The notes beneath the pieces were generated by a model, which was not told the DNA's origin, made no database searches, and was given only the letters and a program-made list of their open reading frames with translations. From Enterococcus sulfureus ATCC 49903 (lineage in GTDB: Bacteria > Bacillota > Bacilli > Lactobacillales > Enterococcaceae): a stretch of DNA of 64,000 bases. Position numbers and translations under genes: made by a program. Positions 7,507-16,447 of this stretch are shown one piece after another; within the stretch, counting starts at the first letter, position 1, and each line of letters starts with the position of its first letter. Where the stretch lies: assembly GCF_000407605.1 (NCBI RefSeq), contig NZ_ASWO01000003.1:62001-126000 (forward strand), read 5' to 3'.

Positions 7507-8754
7507 ATGAAAGCAGAAATCATCGCGGTAGGGACAGAATTATTATTGGGACAGATTGTGAATACGAATGCTACATTTTTAGCTGAAGAATTTGCAAATG
7601 TAGGAATTGATATGTATTACCAAAGTGTGGTGGGAGACAATGAAGCACGTTTAGAAGAGTTGCTCTCATTAGCAGAAAGTCGTAGCGATCTAGTGATATT
7701 ATGTGGTGGTTTAGGTCCGACAAAAGATGATTTAACGAAACAAGTTGTTGCAAAACATGTAGGGAAATCATTAGTACAAGATCCAAAAGGTTATCAAAAG
7801 TTAGTTGATTTTTTTGCGAAGAGAAATCAAGAAATGACAGAAAATAATTTGCTACAGGCATTGATCATTGAAGGGGCAGTTCCTTTAGAAAATGAGACGG
7901 GCTTAGCTGTGGGTATGTTATATGTTGATGAGGAAACTCAAACAAACTATCTACTATTTCCAGGTCCACCAAACGAGTTGAAGCCTATGGTCTATCATCA
8001 TGCACTACCACTTATTGCAAAACAGTTTCTACAAAAAGATCATTTGATTTCTCGTGTATTGCGTTTTTATGGTATCGGAGAATCACGTTTAGTAACGGAA
8101 CTTGCAGATTTGATTGAAAATCAAACCAATCCTACAGTAGCCCCTTATGCAAAACCAAATGAAGTGACATTGCGTTTGACGGTAAAAACAGATTCTAAAG
8201 AATGGGGAAATACACAGTTAGATCAATTAGAACAGAAGATTTTAGATCAAGTAGGCGACTACTTCTATGGCTACGGTGACCAAAATTCGTTAGCAAAAGT
8301 AGTTGTAGAGCAGTTAAAACATACGCAGCAAACGATAGCTGTCGCAGAGAGTCTAACTTCAGGCTTAGTTCAAGCGACTTTTGGAGAAATTCCAGGTGTT
8401 TCTGAAATCTTTAAAGGTGGTGTCGTTGTCTACGATGCAAAAATGAAACAAGATTTATTGGATATTCCTAAAGAATTGCTAGAAAAAGAAGGTACTGTAT
8501 CAGAAATTTGTGCTCGTGAAATGGCACGAAACATTCGTATACGTTCTAATTCAGACTATGGATTATCTCTGACCGGAGTTGCAGGACCAGATAAACTTGA
8601 AGGAAAAGAAGTGGGGACAGTATATATTGGACTTTCAACTCCATCTAGAACGCTCGTCCAAGAATTTTACTTTCCTAGAGATCGCCAATCTATTCGTCAA
8701 AATGCCGTCATGGCAGCTTTTGATTTGGTTCGAAAAGAATTGTTAAGAAAGTAG
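7507..8754 (+). CDS. cinA: Competence/damage-inducible protein CinA (NMN amidohydrolase)
   Basis: A 415-residue two-domain protein. The N-terminal domain is of the molybdopterin-binding (MoCF) type, with [16 protein letters not shown] near residues 63-78, and acts as a COG1058-type pyrophosphatase. The C-terminal CinA domain carries [11 protein letters not shown] and LTGVAGPD, the nicotinamide mononucleotide deamidase part. The start follows AGGGGAG. cinA-recA adjacency is conserved in Firmicutes and in several species both are induced with competence, which is of interest beside the broken ComX-like gene 6 kb upstream. Confidence 0.95.
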   Translation: MKAEIIAVGTELLLGQIVNTNATFLAEEFANVGIDMYYQSVVGDNEARLEELLSLAESRSDLVILCGGLGPTKDDLTKQVVAKHVGKSLVQDPKGYQKLVDFFAKRNQEMTENNLLQALIIEGAVPLENETGLAVGMLYVDEETQTNYLLFPGPPNELKPMVYHHALPLIAKQFLQKDHLISRVLRFYGIGESRLVTELADLIENQTNPTVAPYAKPNEVTLRLTVKTDSKEWGNTQLDQLEQKILDQVGDYFYGYGDQNSLAKVVVEQLKHTQQTIAVAESLTSGLVQATFGEIPGVSEIFKGGVVVYDAKMKQDLLDIPKELLEKEGTVSEICAREMARNIRIRSNSDYGLSLTGVAGPDKLEGKEVGTVYIGLSTPSRTLVQEFYFPRDRQSIRQNAVMAAFDLVRKELLRK

Positions 8755-8761
8755 AAATAGG

Positions 8762-8775
8762 CGAATATTTGTTCG
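8762..8775 (+). promoter_or_regulatory. LexA (DinR)-type SOS box before recA
   Basis: CGAATATTTGTTCG matches the Gram-positive LexA consensus CGAACNTATGTTCG at 12 of 14 positions. It sits 7 bases upstream of the recA -35 box. The same bases can form a short hairpin, GCGAA/TTCGC, followed by TTTTT, so it may also end the cinA transcript. Confidence 0.7.
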
Positions 8776-8782
8776 CTTTTTC

Positions 8783-8811
8783 TTGCTTTTTACTAATATA
8801 AAGGCTATCAT
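8783..8811 (+). promoter_or_regulatory. Promoter of recA
   Basis: TTGCTT (8783-8788) and TATCAT (8806-8811) with a 17-base spacer, directly downstream of the LexA-like box. Confidence 0.6.
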
Positions 8812-8847
8812 ATTATATAGAAGTGAACGGAAAAGGAGGATTGTCTA

Positions 8848-9882
8848 GTGGCAGATGATCGTAAAGCAGCCTTAGATGCTGCGTTGAAAAAAATTGAGAA
8901 AAATTTCGGTAAAGGTGCCGTTATGAAGCTTGGTGAAAAAGTTGATCAACAAATTTCAACTATCCCGAGTGGCTCGTTAGCCTTAGATGTTGCGTTAGGT
9001 GTAGGTGGTTACCCAAGAGGCCGTATAATTGAAGTATATGGACCAGAAAGTTCTGGTAAAACAACAGTTGCATTACATGCTATAGCTGAAGTTCAAAAAA
9101 ATGGTGGAACAGCAGCTTTTATTGATGCGGAACATGCTTTAGATCCTAAATATGCTTCTAATCTTGGTGTAAATATTGATGATTTACTTTTATCACAACC
9201 AGATACAGGAGAACAAGGACTTGAGATTGCGGATGCTTTAGTTTCAAGTGGTGCTGTAGATATGGTTGTTGTCGATTCTGTTGCAGCATTAGTTCCACGT
9301 GCTGAAATCGACGGTGAAATGGGTGCTTCACACGTGGGGTTACAAGCACGTTTGATGTCTCAAGCTCTACGTAAACTTTCAGGATCAATCAATAAAACAA
9401 AAACAATTGCAATTTTTATCAATCAAATCCGTGAAAAAGTGGGCGTGATGTTTGGAAATCCAGAGACGACTCCTGGAGGACGTGCATTGAAGTTTTATGC
9501 TACGATTCGTTTAGAAGTTCGTCGTGCAGAGCAATTGAAATCTGGTACAGATATCATCGGAAACCGTACCAAAATAAAAATTGTCAAAAATAAAGTTGCA
9601 CCACCTTTCCGTATTGCCGAAGTCGATATTATGTATGGAGAAGGAATTTCTCAAGTTGGAGAATTGCTTGATATGGCTGCAGAAATGGATATTATCGATA
9701 AGAGTGGAGCTTGGTATTCATATAAAGGCGATCGTATTGGACAAGGCCGTGAGAATGTCAAGCAGTATATGAAAGAACATCCAGAGATGGTAGAAGAAGT
9801 ATCTGCCCGTGTACGTGATGCTTATGGTATTGGTACAGGTGAAACAATAGTAGAAGAGACAGTTGAAGAAACTGTAGAATAA
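8848..9882 (+). CDS. recA: Recombinase RecA
   Basis: A 344-residue RecA of normal length. Walker A is GPESSGKT (near residue 68), Walker B is in [11 protein letters not shown], and the L2 region [27 protein letters not shown]-type sequence is intact. The protein ends in a short acidic tail with repeated VEETVE. The GTG start follows AAAGGAGG. It polymerises on single-stranded DNA for homologous recombination and stimulates LexA self-cleavage. It has its own promoter with an SOS box as well as possible readthrough from cinA, and a terminator after it. Confidence 0.98.
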   Translation: MADDRKAALDAALKKIEKNFGKGAVMKLGEKVDQQISTIPSGSLALDVALGVGGYPRGRIIEVYGPESSGKTTVALHAIAEVQKNGGTAAFIDAEHALDPKYASNLGVNIDDLLLSQPDTGEQGLEIADALVSSGAVDMVVVDSVAALVPRAEIDGEMGASHVGLQARLMSQALRKLSGSINKTKTIAIFINQIREKVGVMFGNPETTPGGRALKFYATIRLEVRRAEQLKSGTDIIGNRTKIKIVKNKVAPPFRIAEVDIMYGEGISQVGELLDMAAEMDIIDKSGAWYSYKGDRIGQGRENVKQYMKEHPEMVEEVSARVRDAYGIGTGETIVEETVEETVE

Positions 9883-9894
9883 ATATTATAAAGT

Positions 9895-9928
9895 TGTCTC
9901 GATCAAATTTGATCGGGCTTCTTTTTTT
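9895..9928 (+). terminator. Terminator of recA
   Basis: The palindrome GATCAAATTTGATC (9901-9914), extended by flanking C-G pairs, is followed by a T-rich run (CTTCTTTTTTT). Confidence 0.8.
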
Positions 9929-10194
9929 ATACCAAAAATAGTTTAAGTTTAGAGAATAAAAAAGAATTAGTGGACGATAAAATAGGAAACAATGTTTTTT
10001 TAGAAATCGCTTTATTATTTTAAATGATAAACAAGGGTTTCCTCCTTTTTAAGTTGACACTCTTTCCGTAAGCCTTTAGAATGAAATTGTGTGACAAGCA
10101 CATATGCAAGTAGGCATATTGATAAGATAAATCAAAAATAGTTTATCAAAAAACTACAAACATAGTAAAAAATAAGATAGTTGGAGGTGATTCG
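9929..10194 (+). other. Long recA-rny intergenic stretch and rny leader
   Basis: The recA-rny gap is 312 bases. After the recA terminator, 9929-10053 holds nothing I recognise. A strong promoter follows, then an approximately 105-base leader that can form small hairpins: ATATGC/GCATAT (10104-10121 area) and TTGATAA/TTTATCAA (10120-10153 area). RNase Y in other bacteria limits its own expression, so a structured leader could be an autoregulatory cleavage site; that is inference. Confidence 0.45.
10054..10082 (+). promoter_or_regulatory. Promoter of rny
   Basis: A near-consensus sigma-A promoter: TTGACA (10054-10059), 17-base spacer, TAGAAT (10077-10082). Confidence 0.85.
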
Positions 10195-11766
10195 ATGAGC
10201 ACAATGCTGATACTTCTCCTCGCTATCCTCAGTTTATTTGTCGGTCTTGGTTTAGGGTTACTAGCGATGGTGAAGTCTAATGCGCGTCGACAAAAAGAAT
10301 TAGACGATGCACAACAGTCGGCATCCGCTATTCTTGCACAAGCAAGAAAAGAAGCAGATACCTTGAAAAAAGAAATGTTACTAGAAGCAAAAGAAGAGAA
10401 TCAACAGCACCGATCAGAGATTGAAAGAGAGTTGAAAGAAAGCAAACTTGAATTAAAATCACAAGAAAATCGCTTACTACAAAGAGAACAACTTCTTGAT
10501 CGAAAAGACGATTCTTTAGAAAAACGAGAGCATTCATTAGAGGCGAAAGAGCAACGAGTGAGTGAGCGACAATCTCAAATTGATGAGCGAGAACAGAAGG
10601 TTGAAGAATTAATTGCCACTCAGCAAACAGAGTTAGAACGTATTGCTGGATTAACAAAAGAAGCGGCAAAAGATGTCATCATGAAATCAACTGAAGAAGA
10701 GTTGACACATGAATTAACTATAATGGTCAAAGAATCAGAACAACGAGCAAAAGAAGAAGCAGATCGTAAAGCGAAGAACTTACTTTCATTAGCATTGCAA
10801 CGCTGTGCAGCAGATCAAGTATCTGAAACAACGGTGTCGGTAGTCACATTACCAAATGATGAAATGAAAGGTCGGATCATTGGTCGTGAAGGACGTAATA
10901 TTCGTACCTTAGAAACACTGACTGGAATCGATTTGATTATTGATGATACACCAGAAGCGGTCGTTTTATCAGGATTTGATCCAATTCGTCGTGAGATCGC
11001 TAGAATGACCTTGGAAAAACTAATTCAAGATGGTCGTATCCATCCAGCTCGTATCGAAGAAATGGTTGAAAAATCACGAAAAGAAATGGACGAACGGATT
11101 CGTGAATACGGTGAACAAGCCGCATTTGAAGTAGGTGCGCATACTTTACATCCTGATTTAATTAAAATCATGGGTCGCTTACGCTTTAGAACAAGTTATG
11201 GTCAAAATGTTTTAAACCATTCGATCGAGGTAGCTCGTTTAGCTGGTGTTTTAGCCGCTGAGATTGGTGAAGATGTTCAATTAGCGAAGCGTGCTGGTTT
11301 CTTACATGATATTGGGAAAGCACTTGATCATGAAGTTGAAGGCTCCCATGTGGAAATTGGAGCAGAATTAGCTGCGAAGTATAAAGAAAACCCTGTAGTT
11401 ATCAATGCAATTGCATCGCATCATGGCGATACAGAAGCGACTTCAGTAATTTCAGTTTTGGTTGCAGCAGCCGATGCACTATCCGCTGCACGACCAGGTG
11501 CACGTAGTGAATCATTAGAAAACTATATCCGTCGTTTAGAAAATCTTGAAAATATTTCAAATGGATTTGCCGGTGTTGCCTCAAGTTTTGCGGTACAAGC
11601 AGGGCGTGAAGTACGTGTTATGGTGAAACCAGAAGAAATTTCTGATTTAGAAGCGGTTCGTTTAGTTCGAGATATCCGTAAAAAAATTGAAGATGACTTG
11701 GATTATCCAGGTCATATCAAAATTACCGTTATTCGTGAGACACGAGCAACAGATTACGCTAAATAA
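10195..11766 (+). CDS. rny: Ribonuclease Y
   Basis: A 523-residue membrane-anchored endoribonuclease that starts mRNA decay. The domains in order are an N-terminal transmembrane helix (residues 3-25), a long charged coiled coil rich in E, K, R and Q (about 30-200), a KH RNA-binding domain with [15 protein letters not shown], and an HD metal-dependent phosphohydrolase domain with [11 protein letters not shown] and SHHGD. Length and order match the family. ATG 10195 follows GGAGGTGA. The gene is monocistronic, with its own promoter and a strong terminator. Confidence 0.97.
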   Translation: MSTMLILLLAILSLFVGLGLGLLAMVKSNARRQKELDDAQQSASAILAQARKEADTLKKEMLLEAKEENQQHRSEIERELKESKLELKSQENRLLQREQLLDRKDDSLEKREHSLEAKEQRVSERQSQIDEREQKVEELIATQQTELERIAGLTKEAAKDVIMKSTEEELTHELTIMVKESEQRAKEEADRKAKNLLSLALQRCAADQVSETTVSVVTLPNDEMKGRIIGREGRNIRTLETLTGIDLIIDDTPEAVVLSGFDPIRREIARMTLEKLIQDGRIHPARIEEMVEKSRKEMDERIREYGEQAAFEVGAHTLHPDLIKIMGRLRFRTSYGQNVLNHSIEVARLAGVLAAEIGEDVQLAKRAGFLHDIGKALDHEVEGSHVEIGAELAAKYKENPVVINAIASHHGDTEATSVISVLVAAADALSAARPGARSESLENYIRRLENLENISNGFAGVASSFAVQAGREVRVMVKPEEISDLEAVRLVRDIRKKIEDDLDYPGHIKITVIRETRATDYAK

Positions 11767-11806
11767 AAAAAGTGTGAGAAGAACATTCTTCTCGCACTTT
11801 TTTATT
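11765..11806. terminator. Bidirectional terminator between rny and treR
   Basis: AGTGTGAGAAGAA (11771-11783) pairs with TTCTTCTCGCACT (11786-11798) with one mismatch and a CA loop; A runs on the left and T runs on the right serve both convergent genes. Confidence 0.85.
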
Positions 11807-12515
11807 TTTTACGATAGACATAATTGATAAATTTAAAACGATCTAGTCGATGGATTGACTCAGTATATTCAAAACAGCGAGAGTCATCTAGATAGACTGA
11901 ACTACGAATCGTGATCACATTTTGATCTTCTGGATGAAGACTCATTAAGGAGCGGAATTCTTTGCTTACAGGATCTACTGTAATTTCACGGCGTGCAAAT
12001 GCAATGGATAAATTTAAATCATTTTCAAAATAATCATAAATCGATCCTTCAGCATGCTCAGGTGAAATTTCTGGAATAATACTTTGAAGTAAGTAATCTT
12101 TATCTAAAATCACGACTTCTTTATTGATTCGCCGTTGTCGGACTAATTTCCAAACTGGAGCATCAATAGGCCAATTAGTCGCTTCGTGGATACGTTTTGA
12201 TACTTTTGTCAGCGAAATTTCTACCACACTCGTTTCACTCGGAATACTTTGTGCGTCTTGCAACTCTTTGTAACTCGCCAATCCTGAAATTGGAAAGTCC
12301 ATTCGATTTGTATCTAGTACAATCGATCCCTTACCTTGTTTTTTTTGGATGTATCCAGCATTTAACAAAAGCTGTAATGCTTTACGAACGGTCTCGCGGG
12401 AAACTCCATAAATAGTGATCAATTGATTCTCGCTAGGCAGTAGTGTATGTGCGGGATATTCATTAGCTAATATTTTTTGTTCTAAATCTAAAAAAATTTC
12501 CTTGAACTTATTCAC
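11802..12515 (-). CDS. treR: GntR-family trehalose operon repressor TreR
   Basis: A 237-residue GntR/HutC-type regulator: an N-terminal winged helix (LPSENQLITIYGVSRETVRKA) and a C-terminal UTRA effector domain. The segments KKQGKGSIVLD, FPISGLASYKELQ, ILDKDYLLQ and EYTESIHRLDRFKF follow Bacillus TreR closely, which responds to trehalose 6-phosphate. The GTG start is preceded by GGAG. No trehalose PTS or phosphotrehalase gene is in this window, so treR stands alone. A strong minus-strand promoter with a palindromic operator lies 110-170 bases upstream, which suggests autorepression. Confidence 0.85.
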   Translation of the reverse strand: MNKFKEIFLDLEQKILANEYPAHTLLPSENQLITIYGVSRETVRKALQLLLNAGYIQKKQGKGSIVLDTNRMDFPISGLASYKELQDAQSIPSETSVVEISLTKVSKRIHEATNWPIDAPVWKLVRQRRINKEVVILDKDYLLQSIIPEISPEHAEGSIYDYFENDLNLSIAFARREITVDPVSKEFRSLMSLHPEDQNVITIRSSVYLDDSRCFEYTESIHRLDRFKFINYVYRKK

Positions 12516-12626
12516 GTAAAGTCTCCTTTTTTATTTAGTTGATTAATGAACCAATATAGAATGGTATCGAAAAAATATGTATAGTGGATAGTTGATTGAC
12601 TACTTATATTGATTTTAGGCTAAGTT

Positions 12627-12652
12627 TTTATACTTGTCTAGACATGTATAAA
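12627..12652 (-). promoter_or_regulatory. TreR-type operator at the treR promoter
   Basis: A 26-bp palindrome with a single mismatched pair, centred on TGTCTAGACA. It contains GT-C-TA-G-AC, which fits the GT-N-TA-N-AC core of HutC/GntR-family operators. It begins directly after the minus-strand -10 box, an ideal place for repression. Confidence 0.75.
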
Positions 12653-12653
12653 G

Positions 12654-12682
12654 ATTATAACAAAAAATGGGAAGGGTTTCAA
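12654..12682 (-). promoter_or_regulatory. Promoter of treR
   Basis: On the minus strand TTGAAA (12677-12682) and TATAAT (12654-12659) are 17 bases apart, with TG-T before the -10 box. The transcript would have a leader of about 130 bases. Confidence 0.75.
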
Positions 12683-12724
12683 AAAATAAGAATATACTAG
12701 TTTGAAGAAGAAATGCACCTTAAA

Positions 12725-12755
12725 TTGAGATAGTTTTCAAAAAATCTGATATGAT
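12725..12755 (+). promoter_or_regulatory. Promoter of ispE
   Basis: TTGAGA (12725-12730) and TATGAT (12750-12755) are separated by 19 bases; TG-A before the -10 makes it an extended type. Confidence 0.5.
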
Positions 12756-12788
12756 AGAAAAAATAGAAACTATGATAAGGTGAGGAAT

Positions 12789-13640
12789 ATGGAGATTTTC
12801 GAAAAAGCACCAGCGAAGATTAATCTCGGATTAGATGTATTATATAAGCGAACGGATGGATACCACGAATTAGAAATGGTAATGGCAAGCGTAGATTTGG
12901 CAGATCGATTAACTTTTGAACTACTTTTAGAAGATAAGATTATCTTAGAAACTAATAAGGCTTTTTTACCACTAGATAAACGAAATAATGTTTATCAAGC
13001 AGCTGAAAAAATCAAACAACGTTATGGGATTACCAAAGGGGTAAAAATCACTGTAGAAAAATCGATTCCTGTTTCAGCTGGCCTTGGTGGAGGAAGTTCT
13101 GATTGCGCAGCTACATTACGTGGCTTAAATCGATTATTCGAGTTGAACCTTTCAATGGAAGAAATGATTCAAATCGGTGTTGAAATTGGAACAGATGTCC
13201 CTTTTTGTTTACATGGCTCCACGGCGCATATTTTAGGAAAAGGTGAAATTGTACAAACGCTGCCACCAATGCCTGCCAGTTGGGTAGTGTTGGTAAAACC
13301 TAAAATTAGTGTGTCTACACGTAAAATTTTTCAACAAGTAGAAGTAGATCAACTGCATCATCCAGATATGCCACGTCTTAAAGAAGCTATCTGTCAACAC
13401 GATTATGCTGAAATGATTGCGTCTATGGGAAATAGTTTGGAAAGTACAACCATTCCGCGCTACCCTGTGGTACAACAAATCAAAGATCGAATGATGAAAT
13501 ATGGTGCAGATATTGCACTGATGAGTGGAAGTGGTCCGACTGTATTTGCCTTATGCCAAAAACAATCGCGAGCACAACGTATCGTAAATGGACTCAAAGG
13601 TTTTTGTGATGAAGTCTATCTAGTACGAACATTACATTGA
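12789..13640 (+). CDS. ispE: 4-diphosphocytidyl-2-C-methyl-D-erythritol kinase
   Basis: A 283-residue GHMP-family kinase that phosphorylates CDP-methylerythritol in the MEP isoprenoid route. The ATP-binding motif is SAGLGGGSSDCAATL and the C-terminal motif is LMSGSGPTVFAL. ATG 12789 (MEIFEKAPAKINLGLD) fits the known N-terminus and follows AAGGTGAGG; a GTG at 12780 overlaps the ribosome site. Enterococci mostly use the mevalonate route, and ispE is often kept as an orphan beside purR; whether the rest of the MEP pathway exists here is not shown. It has its own promoter and terminator. Confidence 0.93.
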   Translation: MEIFEKAPAKINLGLDVLYKRTDGYHELEMVMASVDLADRLTFELLLEDKIILETNKAFLPLDKRNNVYQAAEKIKQRYGITKGVKITVEKSIPVSAGLGGGSSDCAATLRGLNRLFELNLSMEEMIQIGVEIGTDVPFCLHGSTAHILGKGEIVQTLPPMPASWVVLVKPKISVSTRKIFQQVEVDQLHHPDMPRLKEAICQHDYAEMIASMGNSLESTTIPRYPVVQQIKDRMMKYGADIALMSGSGPTVFALCQKQSRAQRIVNGLKGFCDEVYLVRTLH

Positions 13641-13642
13641 TC

Positions 13643-13678
13643 AAAAAAACTATCCTGATATATCAGGATAGTTTTTTT
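13643..13678 (+). terminator. Terminator of ispE
   Basis: A perfect palindrome around CTATCCTGATATATCAGG, flanked by A7 and T7, so it could act in both directions. Confidence 0.85.
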
Positions 13679-13689
13679 GATATGTATGA

Positions 13690-13712
13690 TAATTCCGATG
13701 TCTTACGATTTA
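13690..13712 (+). promoter_or_regulatory. Possible distal Zur box
   Basis: The right half TTACGATTTA is a perfect Zur half-site, but the left half is degenerate. It lies about 45 bases upstream of the zinc operon -35 box. Confidence 0.3.
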
Positions 13713-13754
13713 AAGCAAAAATAACGTGATAAATCGGAAATTATAGCGTAATCA

Positions 13755-13783
13755 TTGACGAAAATGAATTCCTCTGATAAATT
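13755..13783 (+). promoter_or_regulatory. Promoter of the zinc importer operon
   Basis: TTGACG (13755-13760) and TAAATT (13778-13783) with a 17-base spacer. A second partial Zur-like core CGTAATCATT (13747-13756) overlaps the -35 region. The zinc-starvation operon at 27.1 kb has the same promoter design. Confidence 0.7.
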
Positions 13784-13794
13784 ATTCTTTGCAT

Positions 13795-13817
13795 TAAATC
13801 GTAAAAATTCCGATTTA
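13795..13817 (+). promoter_or_regulatory. Zur box of the zinc importer operon
   Basis: A 23-bp near-palindrome with outer arms TAAATCG and CGATTTA, matching the Bacillus-type Zur consensus at 20 of 22 defined positions. It starts 11 bases after the -10 box and covers the expected transcription start. Confidence 0.85.
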
Positions 13818-13840
13818 TAAAATAAAAGTGAGGAAATCAA

Positions 13841-14776
13841 ATGACATATAAGAAATTAATTCCGTTTATTATTGTAGGATTAGGCTTAGTTTTAACTGGA
13901 TGTGGTCAATCTAACTCTAGTAATAAAAAAGAATCCACAACAGATAAGATTCAAGCAATCGCGACTTTTTATCCGATGTATGAATTTACTAAAGAAGTAC
14001 TAGGAGATGAAGGTGAAGTCAGCTTGTTAATCCCTGCTGGTACTGAACCACATGATTATGAACCTAGTGCAAAAGATATGGCGAAAATAGCAAAATCCGA
14101 TGTCTTTGTTTATAACAGCCAAGAGTTGGAAAGTTGGGTAACTAGCGCCCAAAAAAATCTCGATCCGAAACATACTTTAGTTATCGAAGCAGCATCAACG
14201 ATTGCTTTAGAGGAATCTGGTGATCATGAGACAGAAGAGGATGGACATAATCATTCTGAAGATCCTCATGTTTGGACGGATCCTGTGCTTGCAGTAAAAG
14301 AAGTACAAGAAATCGAAACGCGTTTAGCTGCGCAGTATCCTGCTAAAAAAGCAATTTTTGAAAAAAACGCGGATGCCTATATTAAAGAATTAGAACAGTT
14401 AAATACTAAGTATCAAGAAGCATTCAAAGGCGCAACTCATCGTACCTTTGTTACACAACATGCTGCGTTTAGCTATTTAGCACACCAGTATGATTTAACA
14501 CAAGAATCAATTACCGGGATTTCTGCTGAACAGGAACCTTCACCAAGTCGATTAGCTGAATTAAAAACTTATGTTAAAGAACATGATGTACGTGTGATTT
14601 ATTTTGAAGAAAATGCTTCTTCTAAAGTTGCAGAGACTCTGTCGAATGAAACAGGAGTTGAATTAGCAGTGTTGAATCCTTTGGAAAGCCTGACGAAAAA
14701 ACAAATGGATGCTGGTGAAACCTATATTAGTATTATGGAACAGAATTTGGAAGCTTTGAAAAAAAGCATTTATTAA
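13841..14776 (+). CDS. Zinc ABC transporter substrate-binding lipoprotein (ZnuA/AdcA-type)
   Basis: A 311-residue cluster A-I metal-binding lipoprotein. The signal peptide ends in the lipobox LTGC (cysteine 21). Conserved metal-binding regions are EPHDYEPS, a His/Glu-rich loop HETEEDGHNHSEDPH typical of zinc-specific members, TQHAAFSYLA, and a late YFEENASSKVAETL segment. It hands Zn2+ to the AdcB-AdcC importer encoded next. It lacks the ZinT domain that its paralogue at 28296 carries; the two share long identical stretches, including FYPMYEFTKE. Zur control is supported by the box at 13795. Confidence 0.93.
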   Translation: MTYKKLIPFIIVGLGLVLTGCGQSNSSNKKESTTDKIQAIATFYPMYEFTKEVLGDEGEVSLLIPAGTEPHDYEPSAKDMAKIAKSDVFVYNSQELESWVTSAQKNLDPKHTLVIEAASTIALEESGDHETEEDGHNHSEDPHVWTDPVLAVKEVQEIETRLAAQYPAKKAIFEKNADAYIKELEQLNTKYQEAFKGATHRTFVTQHAAFSYLAHQYDLTQESITGISAEQEPSPSRLAELKTYVKEHDVRVIYFEENASSKVAETLSNETGVELAVLNPLESLTKKQMDAGETYISIMEQNLEALKKSIY

Positions 14777-14794
14777 GGATAAGGAGAGTGTGAT

Positions 14795-15475
14795 ATGCGT
14801 TATATTGACGTGCAAAACTTAACCTTTTATTATGACGATGAACCAGTTCTTTCTGATATCAGCTATCATGTAGACAGTGGAGAATTTGTAATTTTAACAG
14901 GAGAAAATGGAGCAGCAAAATCAACTTTAGTCCGTTCTACGCTTGGTTTATTAAAACCCGCGCAAGGGAAAGTAACGATTGCTAAAGAAAATGTTGCAGG
15001 AAATAAACTGAGCATCGGCTACATCCCCCAGCAGATTGCTTCTTATAATGTTGGGTTTCCAAGTACGGTTTTGGAACTCGTTCAATCTGGACGTTACCCA
15101 AGAGGACGCTGGTTCAAGCGCTTGACTAAACGAGATCACCAACATGTGCAAAAAGCTTTAGAATCAGTAGGGATGTGGGAGATGCGCCATAAACGTGTGG
15201 GTGCGTTATCTGGTGGTCAGAAACAACGAATTAGTTTAGCTAGAATGTTCGCAACAGATCCTGACTTATTTGTCTTAGATGAGCCGACTACCGGAATGGA
15301 TGATCAATCCAGACAAGAGTTTTATCGATTATTGCGTCACAGTGCGCATCAACATCAAAAATCAATTTTAATGATTACACATGATCACGAGGATATTCAA
15401 GCCTACGCTGATCGTCACATCCATTTAGTTCGAAAGGAGGGAACTCCATGGCGTTGCTTTCACTTGAATTCATGA
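14795..15475 (+). CDS. adcC: Zinc ABC transporter ATP-binding protein
   Basis: A 226-residue ABC ATPase. Walker A reads GENGAAKST, with alanine where most ABC proteins have glycine; I recall this as usual in the AdcC/ZnuC family of Firmicutes. The signature is LSGGQKQR and Walker B is [13 protein letters not shown]. It lies 18 bases after the lipoprotein gene and overlaps adcB by 28 bases, so all three belong to one operon. The last 10-15 residues are coded by the overlap and are probably not conserved. Confidence 0.94.
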   Translation: MRYIDVQNLTFYYDDEPVLSDISYHVDSGEFVILTGENGAAKSTLVRSTLGLLKPAQGKVTIAKENVAGNKLSIGYIPQQIASYNVGFPSTVLELVQSGRYPRGRWFKRLTKRDHQHVQKALESVGMWEMRHKRVGALSGGQKQRISLARMFATDPDLFVLDEPTTGMDDQSRQEFYRLLRHSAHQHQKSILMITHDHEDIQAYADRHIHLVRKEGTPWRCFHLNS

Positions 15476-16293
15476 GAAAAGCCTTCTTAGCAGCGATTTT
15501 TATTGCCGGGATTGCCCCTATGCTAGGTGTGTTTTTAGTCTTGCGTCGACAATCTTTGATGGCCGATACCTTATCACATGTTTCGTTAGCAGGTGTGGCC
15601 TTAGGGTTTGTTTTAAATCTGAATCCAACATTTACTACGTTGATTGTAGTCGTTGTTGCAGCAATTCTTTTAGAATATTTACGTACGATTTATCGTACAT
15701 ATTCTGAAATCTCGATTGCTATTTTGATGGCAGGTGGTCTAGCATTGGCGCTAGTTTTGATGAATCTAAACGGTGGGAATTCCGCAGTTAGCGTTCAATC
15801 CTATCTATTTGGTTCGATTGTGACCATTACAACTTCACAATTGTATTTTTTAGGTGGATTATGTGCGCTATTGATTCTCATGTTTTTATTCTTTAGACGT
15901 CCGATGTATGTCCTGACGTTTGATGAAGATACAGCAGAAGTCGATGGCTTACCTGTGCGTTTGATGTCGATGTGTTTTAATATTTTAACCGGTATTGCGA
16001 TTGCAGTGATGATTCCAATCGCAGGTGCCTTGTTGATCTCAGCGATCATGGTATTACCTGCTGCAATCAGTATGAAGATTGGAAAAAGTTTTTCTGCGGT
16101 ATTATTGATCAGCGTGGGAGTAGGATTGATAGGTATGTTGAGTGGTTTAACCGGCTCGTTTTATTTGGATACCCCACCAGGCGCAACGATCACGCTAGTC
16201 TTTATTGGATTATTTTTAGTAGTACAAGTCATTCGCAGTCTTATTGTGAGAATCCAGATTCAAAAGCAACGAAACTTTCATGAAAAATCATAG
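15448..16293 (+). CDS. adcB: Zinc ABC transporter permease
   Basis: A 281-residue permease of the ABC-3 family with about eight hydrophobic helices. The opening ends in [18 protein letters not shown], and the sequence [18 protein letters not shown] is the family's conserved loop. The ATG lies within the 3' end of adcC, 7 bases after AAAGGAGG, so translation is coupled. It forms the channel through which zinc from the lipoprotein crosses the membrane. A terminator follows. Confidence 0.95.
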   Translation: MALLSLEFMRKAFLAAIFIAGIAPMLGVFLVLRRQSLMADTLSHVSLAGVALGFVLNLNPTFTTLIVVVVAAILLEYLRTIYRTYSEISIAILMAGGLALALVLMNLNGGNSAVSVQSYLFGSIVTITTSQLYFLGGLCALLILMFLFFRRPMYVLTFDEDTAEVDGLPVRLMSMCFNILTGIAIAVMIPIAGALLISAIMVLPAAISMKIGKSFSAVLLISVGVGLIGMLSGLTGSFYLDTPPGATITLVFIGLFLVVQVIRSLIVRIQIQKQRNFHEKS

Positions 16294-16300
16294 GTTTATG

Positions 16301-16332
16301 AGCGAGAAACGAAAATTTCTCGCTATTTTTTT
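16301..16332 (+). terminator. Terminator of the zinc importer operon
   Basis: AGCGAGAAA (16301-16309) pairs with TTTCTCGCT (16316-16324), followed by ATTTTTTT. Confidence 0.85.
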
Positions 16333-16447
16333 ATCTTTATTTCATTATTTACGAACGTTTTTTTGATATTATTAGAAAATACTCGTAAAAATTAGTAAAA
16401 GACTATATAATGAGGAAAAATAGAAAATAAAAAGGGGCAAAAAACAA

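Noticed and set aside
10328-10669. 113-residue hydrophobic frame on the minus strand inside rny
   Set aside because: Leucine-rich antisense of the E/K/Q-rich coiled coil; a codon artefact.
14885-14930. AdcC as an inactive ATPase because Walker A reads GENGAAKST
   Set aside because: The glycine-to-alanine change is, as far as I recall, usual in the AdcC/ZnuC family, and the Lys, Ser/Thr, signature and Walker B are intact.
16347-16359. PurBox before purR
   Set aside because: ATTTACGAACGTT matches the PurBox at 11 of 13 positions, but the inverted partner (around 16381) matches poorly and the spacing is off, so I did not list it.
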